Assembly: GCF_043945595.1 (NCBI RefSeq)
Contig: NZ_JBIFNP010000001.1
Coordinates: forward strand, 5,332,001-5,396,000
DNA: 64,000 nucleotides
Direction: 5' to 3'
DNA from: Paenibacillus_S sp043945595
Lineage (GTDB): Bacteria > Bacillota > Bacilli > Paenibacillales > NBRC-103111
Position numbers and translations under genes: made by a program. Shown here piece after piece: positions 55,149 through 63,499 of the stretch. Below the pieces are notes generated by a model. It ran no database searches, was not told the DNA's origin, and worked only from the letters and a program-made list of their open reading frames with translations. How positions within the stretch are numbered: the first letter of the stretch is position 1; every line of letters starts with the position of its first letter.

Positions 55149-55352
55149 CAGCCCTGCCTTCAGTTGAGGCCGCTGAAAAAATACATCGCTGCGCGTACGG
55201 ATCGTTCCTCCGATCGCTGTTGCCCCCGAATTTCTTTGAATTCCCCCCGCTTGGCGCGGTTGAAATCCGGGGACAAAGGCGAACGTTTGCACTTCTACAG
55301 AACGATCCGCACTCTCGCTAGTTTTTCAGCGGCCGCCTTCAGTTCAGGGCTG
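55149..55352. repeat. long palindrome with CGCTGTTG/CAAAGGCG core, between convergent genes
   Basis: CAGCCCTG (55149-55156) and CAGGGCTG (55345-55352) close the outer arms, followed inward by GGCCGCTGAAAAA and TTTTTCAGCGGCC. The core motifs are at 55215-55222 and 55274-55281. The inner stem pairs CCCCGAATTTC with GAAATCCGGGG (one mismatch). The left flank gives a T-run on the minus strand, so it can terminate serC. The copy at 57.4 kb is its closest relative. Confidence 0.85.
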
Positions 55353-55366
55353 CCTTACTACATTTA

Positions 55367-56456
55367 TTAGCCGTTGCGTTTTTGGAAATCAACCATAAAA
55401 TCAGCCAGTGCTTTGCAAGCCTCGTAAGGAACGGCATTATACGCCGATGCCCGGATGCCGCCGACGCTGCGGTGACCTGCCAGCCCAACGAAGTTGTGCT
55501 GCTCGGACTCCTTCACGAATTTCTTCTCCAGCTCCTCGCTTGGCAAGCGGAACGTAATGTTCATGATGGAACGGCTGTCCGCATCAATGTTGCCGCTGTA
55601 GTAACCGCCGCTTGTGTCGATTACATCATAGACCAGCTTGCTTTTCTCAATGTTCTGCTTCTCGATCGCTGCTACGCCGCCGTTGTTCTTCAGCCATTTC
55701 AGCATCAGGTTCACCATGTAAATCGAATGCACCGGAGGCGTGTTATACAATGAGCTGTTCTTAGCGTGCGTGGAGTAACGAAGCATCACCGGAATATGCT
55801 TAGGCTCCTCGGTCAGCAGGTCGTCGCGGATCACCGCTACGGTAACACCGGAAGGGCACGAGATTTTTTTGCGCGCCCGCATAGATCATAGCGTACTTGC
55901 TGACATCCATAGGACGGCTCAAAATACCGCTCGTCATATCGCCGATCAAAGGAATATCGCCGGTCTCCGGAATATAGGAGAATTGGGAGCCTTCGATCGT
56001 ATTATTCGTCGTCATATGCACATAAGCAGAGTTCGGATCGATGCGCAGATCCTCTTGCTTAGGCAGGCTTCTCCATTTGCCTTCTTTATTGGATGCCGCA
56101 ATAACCGCTTCGCCGACAACCTTGCCTTCCTCATAAGCTTTCTCGGAAAAGCTGCCGGTAATGATATAGCTGCCGACCTTACCCGGCTTCAAAAAATTCA
56201 AGGGAATCGTGGCAAATTGCGTACTCGCTCCGCCGCCCATAAACAGTACTTTATATCCGGACTGCAGTCCCAACAGCTCAAGAAGCAGCTGCTGCGTCTC
56301 TGCGTTAATCGCTTCATATTCTTTGCTGCGATGGGAAATCTCCATTAAAGACATACCGATGCCGTTATAGTCAACGAATTGCTCTTGAGCTTGTTGAAGT
56401 ACTTCCAATGGAAGCGCGGCAGGTCCGGGGTTAAAATTGTACGCTCGTTTTGTCAT
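55367..56456 (-). CDS. serC: phosphoserine aminotransferase, one frameshift
   Basis: The N-terminus YNFNPGPAALPLEVLQQAQ and motifs SHRSKEYEAI, GGGASTQFATIPLN and the PLP-Lys region YAGAQKN are diagnostic. The frame breaks at 55852-55853, just after AQKNLVP. Removing one base restores SGVTVAVIRDDLL and the C-terminal half (MLRYSTHAKNSSLYNTPPV, LAGHRSVGGIRASAYNA). The repaired protein is 362 residues, the normal length. SerC makes phosphoserine in serine biosynthesis and also serves pyridoxal phosphate synthesis. Such a conserved gene is unlikely to be broken, so I suspect a sequence error. Confidence 0.92.
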
Positions 56457-56623
56457 GGTTTCACACCTTCACCTTTGTTATGATATGGCTATGATAGCAA
56501 AGTTTGTCCCTATCCATCAAGTAGTTATGCTCATTCTTCACAGCATTGATACATATTTAGCGATGGAGTAGACAACCTATATTGGGTAAAAGGTTCTATG
56601 GAGAAAAGGAGCGGCAAATACGT

Positions 56624-57193
56624 ATGACAATGGAGCGACTTTTCGTAGCGCTTCCGCTCGGAATAGAACAGCGAAGGCTGCTTGAGCGGCAGCAGCAGAC
56701 TCTGCAGGAACAGGTCCCTTTTCAGAAATGGACCCATCCTGACGACCTTCATCTTACTTTGAAATTTCTGGGAGATACGCCGGCTGATACGGCTCACCGG
56801 ATTCCCAGCTTATTGGAGCCTATATCGAACAATCACGCTGCCTTCCAATTGACCTTACACGGACTGGGCTTCTTCGGCAAGCCTAACGAGCCAAGTATTT
56901 TATGGGCGGGCGTACAGGGCGATTTCGCGAGTCTAAGAGCCCTTCAACAAGATGTCGAATCCGCGATGGAGACGATCGGCTTCGTGCGTGAGCAGCGAGA
57001 GTACAATCCTCATATTACATTAGCGCGGCGTTACCGGGGCGCGTCCGCTTTTACAGCCGGCACGCTGGCTCCTCATATTGTGATCGACAACGCCGAGGAG
57101 GGCCTATGGAGGGTCGATTCCCTCGTACTCTACCGTACCCATCTTGGGCGCAGACCGTCCTACGAGCCTGCGGCCGCCTTCCCGTTAAAGTGA
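56624..57193 (+). CDS. thpR: RNA 2',3'-cyclic phosphodiesterase (2H family)
   Basis: A 189-residue 2H phosphoesterase from ATG at 56624, with AAGGAG upstream. The two catalytic HxTL motifs are visible: HLTLKFLGD (about 43-51) and HITLARRYRG (about 131-140). Family members hydrolyse 2',3'-cyclic phosphates and were first named 2'-5' RNA ligases. It is monocistronic and convergent with glnA across a long palindrome. Confidence 0.9.
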   Translation: MTMERLFVALPLGIEQRRLLERQQQTLQEQVPFQKWTHPDDLHLTLKFLGDTPADTAHRIPSLLEPISNNHAAFQLTLHGLGFFGKPNEPSILWAGVQGDFASLRALQQDVESAMETIGFVREQREYNPHITLARRYRGASAFTAGTLAPHIVIDNAEEGLWRVDSLVLYRTHLGRRPSYEPAAAFPLK

Positions 57194-57279
57194 GGCCGGC
57201 TCCCCTATTTCTTCTATTATAAAAGAACTCTGCTTCCACCATAAAATAACTCCGCTTCGCCCCACCGCAGCAAAAAAAA

Positions 57280-57487
57280 GAACCCCGAATGAATCGAGGC
57301 CACTGAAAAAGTCATCGCTACGAGTACGGAACATTCTTCCGATCGCTGTTGTCCCTGGATTTCTTTGATTATCTTCCGCTTGTAGCGGTTGAAATCCAAG
57401 GACAAAGGCGAACGCTTTCGCTTATACAGAACGATTCCGTGCTCTCCGCTAGTTTTTCAGTGACCTCGAATGAATCGGAGTTCTTTT
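57280..57487. repeat. long palindrome with CGCTGTTG/CAAAGGCG core, bidirectional terminator-like
   Basis: GGCCACTGAAAAA near 57298-57310 faces TTTTTCAGTGACC near 57455-57467, and the outer flanks CCGAATGAATCGAG and CTCGAATGAATCGG are again related in inverted order. The core motifs are at 57344-57351 and 57403-57410. The inner stem pairs 57349-57363 with 57391-57405 (one mismatch). A-runs on the left and T-runs on the right give terminators in both directions for glnA and thpR. Confidence 0.85.
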
Positions 57488-57526
57488 TCCGTAAAACAGA
57501 TATATAAGTTCGGTAAACCGAAGATC

Positions 57527-58952
57527 TTACAGATCGAAGTACAGGGAGTACTCGTGCGGGTGAATACGGATCGAAACTGCTTTAGCTTCGCCGCGTTTCA
57601 GACCGATGTAGTTATCGATGAAATCTTTAGTAAATACGCCGCCTTCAGTCAAGAACTCATAGTCAGCTTCCAAAGCGTTAAGAGCTTCATCCAACGTACC
57701 AGGCACGCTGCGGATTTCGCCTTTTTCAGCATCGGACAGGTCGTAGATGTTTTTATCCAACGGACCGTAGCCCAAAGCGCGAGGATCGATTTTTTTCTTG
57801 ATGCCGTCCAAACCAGCCATCAGCATAGCTGCGAAAGCCAGGTAAGGGTTAGCTGTGGAGTCCGGAGTACGGAACTCGATACGGCAGCCTTTAGGTGTAA
57901 CGGCAGCAACCGGAATACGAACAGCTGCAGAACGGTTACCTTTGGAGAACACCAGGTTAACTGGAGCTTCGTAGCCAGGAACCAGACGCTTAAAGGAGTT
58001 CGTGGACGGATTAGTCAAAGCGATCAAAGCAGGCGCATGGTACAAGATACCGCCGATGTAGTGCAATGCCAGCTCGCTCAGGTTAGCATAGCCGCCTTTT
58101 TCGAAGAACAACGGTTTGTCGCCATCGAAAATGGATTGGTGAACGTGCATACCGCTGCCGTTGTCACCGAACAATGGTTTAGGCATGAACGTTGCTACTT
58201 TACCGTATTGTCTAGCTGTGTTTTGAACGATATATTTGTATTTCATCAAGTTATCAGCTGTTTTAGTCAATGTATCGAAACGGAAGTTAATTTCACCTTG
58301 ACCTGCAGTTGCCACTTCGTGGTGATGACGCTCGATGCGAAGGCCCGCTTCTTGAAGCAGACGGCACATTTCGCTGCGGATGTCTTGTTGTGTATCTGTA
58401 GCGACCTACAGGCACATAACCGCCTTTGTGACCAACTTTAAAGCCCAGGTTTCCGCCTTCTTCTTTACGGTTGGAGTTCCAGTGAGCTTCTTCGGAATCT
58501 ACAAAATAGGAAGATTCGTTTTGACCGCTTTGGAAACGTACTTCGTCAAAAATGAAAAACTCGGATTCAGGAGCAAAGAATGCCGTTGTACCTACACCGG
58601 CAGATTGAAGGTACTCTTCTGCTTTGTGCGCGATACTACGAGGGTCGCGATCATAACGCTCGCCTTCAGGAGTATGGATGTTACAGATAACGATCAGTGT
58701 AGGGTGAGCAGTGAAAGGGTCAACGTACACGGACTCCGTGTCTGGAATCATAACCATATCGGATTCTTCAATACCTTTAAAGCCAGGGATAGAGGAACCG
58801 TCGAAAGCAACCCCATTTTCAAAAGTCGCTTCGTCTACTTCAACAGCCGGCAAGGAAATGTGGTGAGCTCTACCGGAAAGATCTACAAACCGAAAATCAA
58901 CCCATTCGATGCCTTTTTCTTTGATGATGTTTAACACGTTTTGAACTGACAT
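57527..58952 (-). CDS. glnA: glutamine synthetase type I-beta, one frameshift
   Basis: The N-terminus MSVQNVLNIIKEKGIEWVDFRF and the motifs FDGSSIPGFKGIEESDM, APESEFFIFDEVRF, EVATAGQGEINFRF, FGDNGSGMHVHQSI and YNPYLAFAA-type NPYLAFAAMLMAGLDG are clear. The frame breaks at about 58405 in a CC pair, after KGGYVPV; removal of one base restores TQQDIRSEMC. The repaired length is 474 residues, longer than Bacillus GSI-alpha (444). Together with a Tyr-containing NIYDLS segment at the adenylylation-site position, this places it in the GSI-beta group. AGGAGG precedes the start. The enzyme assimilates ammonia, so a real frameshift is unlikely unless another copy exists. Confidence 0.93.
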
Positions 58953-59033
58953 TGAATCCCTAACCTCCTAATTTCCGAACATTTTTCATTGTTTGTTCGT
59001 ACATTGTTCAAGTTTTTTATTAATCATGGTCAT

Positions 59034-59063
59034 ATTATAAAACTTTTGCTTTAACATCGTCAA
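59034..59063 (-). promoter_or_regulatory. sigma-A promoter of glnA
   Basis: On the minus strand TTGACG (59063-59058), an 18-bp spacer and TATAAT (59039-59034) lie about 80 bp before the glnA start. I found no clear GlnR/TnrA box (TGTNAN7TNACA). Confidence 0.65.
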
Positions 59064-59145
59064 TACTTATGTAAGGTATTTTTTACGGAAGTGTTAGGTA
59101 TGCTCACACACTTTACGTCTTTCGTTCACATATTCGACAAAAATA

Positions 59146-59180
59146 GACTTGGTTCTCCGAAAGCCGGAAAACCAAGTCTT
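59146..59180. terminator. terminator of aroF
   Basis: GACTTGGTT (59146-59154) and AACCAAGTC (59170-59178) form a perfect 9-bp stem with an inner CCG/CGG pairing. On the minus strand it is followed by TATTTTTG, on the plus strand by TTCTTTTT. Confidence 0.85.
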
Positions 59181-59204
59181 CTTTTTCGCTTAAAGCATGT
59201 TAAG

Positions 59205-60248
59205 TTATACCGTTACAAAAGACTTTTCCGTATCAAATCTTTTGCCGCAAAGCGGCGCCAGCTTCTCTAAATCGACCATCAGCTTGGCAAACTGTTCAGG
59301 GAATAACGATTGAACGCCGTCGCCGGTCATCGAATTATCCGGATCTGTATGCATCTCTACAATCAGGCCGTTTGCCCCTGCCGCAACGGATGCCTTGCTC
59401 ATAGGCTCTACCAGCTCGCGGCGCCCCGTGCCGTGGCTCGGGTCGGAGATGACAGGCAGATGGCTGAGCGTTTGAAGCGCCGGAATCGCGGAAAGGTCGA
59501 GCGTATTTCTCGTGTACTGCTCGAATGTTCGGATTCCGCGCTCACACAGCATAACGTTCGGATTTCCGCCAGCCAAGATATACTCCGCTGCGTTGAGGAA
59601 TTCGTCGTAAGTGGAGCTAAACCCTCTCTTCAGCAGAACAGGTGTCTTGATGGTGCCCAATTTGCGCAGCAAATCGAAATTTTGCATGTTGCGTGTGCCG
59701 ACTTGAAGTATATCTGCATATTCTGCACATACATCAACATATTCCGGTGTCATAACCTCGGTAATCGTCAGCAGACCGTGCTTTTTGCCTGCCTCCGCCA
59801 TCATAACGAGGCCCTCGACGCCAACCCCTTGGAAGCTGTATGGGCCGGTTCTCGGCTTAAATGCGCCGCCGCGGAGCACCTGCGCACCGGAGGCCTTTAC
59901 CAAGCGGGCAATTTCATCGATCTGTTCAGGCGATTCGACCGCGCAAGGACCGCCCATAATAACCAGCTGATCGCCGCCGATCTCCACGTCTTTAATTTTA
60001 ATAACGGTATCGTCAGGATGAAAATCGCGGCTCGCCAGCTTATACGATTTCGAAATCTTCACGACCTGTTCCACACCGGACAGCTGCCGCAGCTGTTCGG
60101 CCAGCTTCGGATCCGCATTGCCGATAATGCCGATGACGGTCCGGTTCACACCTCTGGAGACATGAGCCTGAACCTCGTGTTTTTCAATGTGGCGGACAAT
60201 TTCTCCGATACGCTCTTCAGGTACTTTATTCGAAATAATAACGATCAT
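59205..60248 (-). CDS. aroF: 3-deoxy-7-phosphoheptulonate synthase, type I-beta with N-terminal regulatory domain
   Basis: A 347-residue enzyme. The N-terminal ferredoxin-like domain (about 1-75) is the feedback-binding module found in many Gram-positive DAHP synthases. The catalytic barrel shows MGGPCAVES, LRGGAFKPRTGPYSFQG, ADILQVGTRNMQNF, LLKRGFSST and PVISDPSHGTGRRELV. It condenses phosphoenolpyruvate with erythrose-4-phosphate, the first step of the shikimate pathway. It is monocistronic, with its own terminator. Confidence 0.94.
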   Translation of the reverse strand: MIVIISNKVPEERIGEIVRHIEKHEVQAHVSRGVNRTVIGIIGNADPKLAEQLRQLSGVEQVVKISKSYKLASRDFHPDDTVIKIKDVEIGGDQLVIMGGPCAVESPEQIDEIARLVKASGAQVLRGGAFKPRTGPYSFQGVGVEGLVMMAEAGKKHGLLTITEVMTPEYVDVCAEYADILQVGTRNMQNFDLLRKLGTIKTPVLLKRGFSSTYDEFLNAAEYILAGGNPNVMLCERGIRTFEQYTRNTLDLSAIPALQTLSHLPVISDPSHGTGRRELVEPMSKASVAAGANGLIVEMHTDPDNSMTGDGVQSLFPEQFAKLMVDLEKLAPLCGKRFDTEKSFVTV

Positions 60249-60345
60249 GATGGCAGCACTCCTTCATCGATTTATGTAGTACAAGTATTTTCACGCTTCG
60301 ACGCTTATACGCTTTTAAGCTTTTAATCACTAAAGTAAATATACA

Positions 60346-60364
60346 ACGAGAAGAAGCTTCTCGT
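60346..60364 (-). terminator. weak hairpin between the DUF2062 gene and aroF
   Basis: ACGAGAAG (60346-60353) and CTTCTCGT (60357-60364) form an 8-bp stem with a 3-nt loop. On the minus strand it is followed by TGTATATTT, not a pure T-run. It lies 26 bp before the DUF2062 gene's stop, downstream on that strand. Confidence 0.4.
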
Positions 60365-60389
60365 CAATACCAAGAAACAAATACCATCC

Positions 60390-60932
60390 TCAGCTGGTCG
60401 ATTCCGATCTAATCAGAAGCTGCGCTTTTCTTTTTTTTCGCTTTTCTTTACGCTTGGCATCATAAAATTCCAATCCCCATTTAATAGGGAAATAAGCAAG
60501 TAAGCCGAGTACAATCCCGACAATCACTCCGCCGACAAACAGCTTCAAGTTAGAGCGGATGAACATATCCAGCCAATCCGGCATATTGGCGTAGCTTAAA
60601 AGCTTGCGCGTACCGTGAGGCAGCACCATCGCCCCTACCTTCAGATGCACGTACGTTAAGGGCAGGTAAATAATTTTTCCGAACACAAACCCGATCAATG
60701 CGGCGGCCATGCTTCCACGAAACAGATAGATGAATGGAAAAATAAGAAAGAAGGCCAGCCCCGCAGTTGGAAGCGTGAACATCTCTACAGCCAGACCGAT
60801 AGAGAATCCCATCGCCACCATGCTTGGGCCTCCCTTGGCCCGTGTCAGCAGCAGATACTTATATTTAAACCAACGTTTGATATTTCGGACGTGAAAAGGC
60901 TTCTTAGTCTTAACCCGGTTATTCTGCTGCAT
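60390..60932 (-). CDS. DUF2062 family membrane protein
   Basis: A 180-residue protein. A basic cytoplasmic N-terminus is followed by DUF2062 hydrophobic segments (GGPSMVAMGFSIGLAVEMF, then helices about 55-100 and 135-158) and a very basic C-terminus (KRKEKRKKRKAQ). Family members are small membrane proteins of unknown function, sometimes fused to glycosyltransferases. It follows ispH by 22 bp on the same strand and is probably cotranscribed with it. Confidence 0.85.
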   Translation of the reverse strand: MQQNNRVKTKKPFHVRNIKRWFKYKYLLLTRAKGGPSMVAMGFSIGLAVEMFTLPTAGLAFFLIFPFIYLFRGSMAAALIGFVFGKIIYLPLTYVHLKVGAMVLPHGTRKLLSYANMPDWLDMFIRSNLKLFVGGVIVGIVLGLLAYFPIKWGLEFYDAKRKEKRKKRKAQLLIRSESTS

Positions 60933-60954
60933 ATTCCTTCATCCCCAACGTTCG

Positions 60955-61914
60955 TTATTCGCTTACGGCGCCTGACTTTTGCTTGGCTACTGGGATCAGC
61001 CGATCCAAGTTTACCGTGCGTTTGATCTCCCAAGTGGACGGCTGCTGCAAATCAAACTGCTCCAAATAATTTATGACTTCTTTCGTAATCGGTGTCGGCG
61101 TGGACGCCCCGGATGTGACCGCTACCCTGCGTACCGGCTCCAGCCATTCGCGTTTCAGCTCTGTAATATCCGCAATCCGGTATGCCTTGACGCCTGCGAT
61201 CTCCTCGGACACCTGGGCCAGACGGTTGGAGTTATTGCTCCTCGGATCCCCTACCACGAGAACCAGGTCCGCATCCTTCGCCTGCTCGGCGACCGCTTCC
61301 TGCCGAACCTGCGTAGCCAAACAAATTTCATTATGAATTTCTGCACGGGGGAATTTCTCCAGCAGCTTGCTCATAATATGTTTGATATCCCATTGGCTCA
61401 TCGTCGTCTGGTTCGTAATAATAATCTTCGACGCCCCCAGCTCCAATGCATCGATTTCTTCCGGCTTCTCAATCAGATGCACTCTGTCCGGAGCCACGCC
61501 TACAGCTCCCTCGGGCTCAGGATGTCCCTTCTTGCCGATATAGATGACATGATATCCGTCAGCGGTCTTCTCCCGAATCAAATCATGTGTTTTCGTTACA
61601 TCAGGACACGTCGCATCGACGACAGTCAGTCCTTTCTCTCTGGCACGCCGCCGCACCTCCGGGGAAACCCCGTGAGCGGTTAATATCACAGTGCCCGACT
61701 CAATGGAATCCAAAATATCCAACCGGTTGGGACCGTCCAGAGTAATAACTCCCTCTTTATCAAAATAATCCGTTACATGGGAATTATGCACGATCATTCC
61801 TAAAATATGCACAGGTCTCGGCAGATCCAAATTTTTGGCAGTCTGCATGGCAAGCGCCATGGCATCTACAACCCCGTAACAGTACCCCCGGGGCGAGATT
61901 TTGATTACGTCCAT
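60955..61914 (-). CDS. ispH: 4-hydroxy-3-methylbut-2-enyl diphosphate reductase
   Basis: About 319 residues from ATG at 61914 (a GTG three codons earlier is possible). The three iron-sulfur cysteines are in RGYCYGVVDA, VDATCPDVTKTHD and EICLATQVRQEA. IGKKGHPEPEG and SGASTPTPITKEVINYL complete the family signature. IspH makes isopentenyl and dimethylallyl diphosphate in the last step of the MEP pathway. Confidence 0.95.
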   Translation of the reverse strand: MDVIKISPRGYCYGVVDAMALAMQTAKNLDLPRPVHILGMIVHNSHVTDYFDKEGVITLDGPNRLDILDSIESGTVILTAHGVSPEVRRRAREKGLTVVDATCPDVTKTHDLIREKTADGYHVIYIGKKGHPEPEGAVGVAPDRVHLIEKPEEIDALELGASKIIITNQTTMSQWDIKHIMSKLLEKFPRAEIHNEICLATQVRQEAVAEQAKDADLVLVVGDPRSNNSNRLAQVSEEIAGVKAYRIADITELKREWLEPVRRVAVTSGASTPTPITKEVINYLEQFDLQQPSTWEIKRTVNLDRLIPVAKQKSGAVSE

Positions 61915-61971
61915 CCTCCGCACCTACCTGATTTTGTTAGTGGTCAATTAAAAACATACTTCCTTAGTTCA

Positions 61972-63498
61972 TTATACCTGATTCAAGGGTTGGAGGGAAT
62001 GCCCTGACTCGAAAGTTGTCGGAAGTCCAATCAAGGGCAGCCACACGACAAACATACTGCCCTCACCCTTGCGGGTCGTCACCTCAATAGACCCTTGATG
62101 CTCGTCGATAATCCATTTGGCGATGGACAGGCCAAGGCCGGTTCCCGAGGTTTTGCCTCTGGATACGTCGGCACGGTAAAACCGGTCGAAAATATGCGGC
62201 ACCTCTTCCTTATCCATTCCAAGGCCCGTATCCTGTATGCGCAGCCCGACCTGATCGGCTGTACGGACGGCATCCAGCTTGACAAAGCCTTCTTCCGTAT
62301 ACTTGAACGCATTTTCTATAAAAATAAATATCAGCTGCTGCAAGTAATCCTTATTGCCCAGCACATAAGCTTCTTCAAGAGCCGACAAATCTCCGGCAAT
62401 CCATTCCGCCCGGCGCGGAAGCAGCTGCGCTCTGCGTATAACCTGCTCTACGAGCGGCTGCAGCAGCACGGCGTCTTTTTCCATCTGGAAGCCCGCATCG
62501 GCTCTCGCCAGCGCCAGCAGATCGTTCACCAGACGCGTCATCCGCTCCGCTTCACCGGCAATATCCTGCATCGCCTCGAGCGACATCTCCAGTTGATCGC
62601 GATCCTGATCGGACGAAACGGCCGCCGTTTTGCGCCACATTTTCTCCAGCAGATCCACATTGCCGCGTATCGTCGTCAGCGGGGTGCGCAGCTCGTGCGA
62701 GGCGTCCGAAACGAAGCGGCGCTGCCTGCGGTACGAATCCTCCAAATCGGTATAGGCGTTCTGCAGCCGCCCGAGCATGCCGTTGATCGTGCTGGTCAAG
62801 CGGCCGATCTCATCCTGAGGCCCGTCGTAATTAATCCGGTTCCCCAGGTCAGTCCCCTTCTCGATCTGGCTTGCCGCATCGATAACTTTATCGATCGGCC
62901 TCAGCGCTTTGCGGGCAAGGAACCAGCCGAAGGAAGCGGCCAGCAGCACCAGCAGCAGGGACGTTACCGTCAGAATAAGACGGAGCAGCGCAAATACTTT
63001 TTCATACGACTCGATAATGACGGCCGCCTGAAAAACGCCAGCCAGCCGGGTTGTCCCGTTCTGGCTTAAATAAATCGGACGGTTATAGATCAGGATTTCA
63101 AAGGAATCGATCGTGGAGCGGTCGATGAAATAGTCGACCCTCGCCAGCCGCTGCTTCTCGCTGTCGGAGATTTCAGGCAGGTATAAATTCAAGTCCTTCA
63201 AGTTATTGGAACGGTTCTGACTCCCGTTATCGAAGCTTGTCAGCTGGTAATACGTTCCTGTATTGTTCAGCAAATCCCGCCCCTGAAGCACAAAATCAAA
63301 GCTGATGTCTCCCCCGAGCGTAGGCGTAATTCTCGGCTGGATGCGGGTGTAGGCCGTGTCGGCCCTTTCCTTCAAATCTGTCTCCACGCTGTCATAATAA
63401 TAGAAGTGAAGCAGGTAATACAGTCCGATCCCGAATAGCAGCAGGGTGAGTGATAAAATGCCCGTATACCATAATGTCAGACGCAGACGAATGGACAT
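61972..63498 (-). CDS. sensor histidine kinase (HAMP-HisKA type)
   Basis: A 508-residue kinase. Two transmembrane helices (about 8-30 and 165-192) enclose an extracellular domain of about 130 residues. HAMP follows (about 192-245), then HisKA with SDASHELRTPLTTIRGNVDLL (about 262-282) and HATPase_c with GTGLGLSIAKWIIDEHQGSI. The start lies directly after the regulator's stop (63500), giving the usual regulator-kinase operon. It resembles ArlS/CssS-type kinases; its signal is unknown. Confidence 0.92.
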   Translation of the reverse strand: MSIRLRLTLWYTGILSLTLLLFGIGLYYLLHFYYYDSVETDLKERADTAYTRIQPRITPTLGGDISFDFVLQGRDLLNNTGTYYQLTSFDNGSQNRSNNLKDLNLYLPEISDSEKQRLARVDYFIDRSTIDSFEILIYNRPIYLSQNGTTRLAGVFQAAVIIESYEKVFALLRLILTVTSLLLVLLAASFGWFLARKALRPIDKVIDAASQIEKGTDLGNRINYDGPQDEIGRLTSTINGMLGRLQNAYTDLEDSYRRQRRFVSDASHELRTPLTTIRGNVDLLEKMWRKTAAVSSDQDRDQLEMSLEAMQDIAGEAERMTRLVNDLLALARADAGFQMEKDAVLLQPLVEQVIRRAQLLPRRAEWIAGDLSALEEAYVLGNKDYLQQLIFIFIENAFKYTEEGFVKLDAVRTADQVGLRIQDTGLGMDKEEVPHIFDRFYRADVSRGKTSGTGLGLSIAKWIIDEHQGSIEVTTRKGEGSMFVVWLPLIGLPTTFESGHSLQPLNQV

Positions 63499-63499
63499 A

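Noticed and set aside
58953..59145. GlnR/TnrA box upstream of glnA
   Set aside because: No sequence fits TGTNAN7TNACA by eye on either strand.
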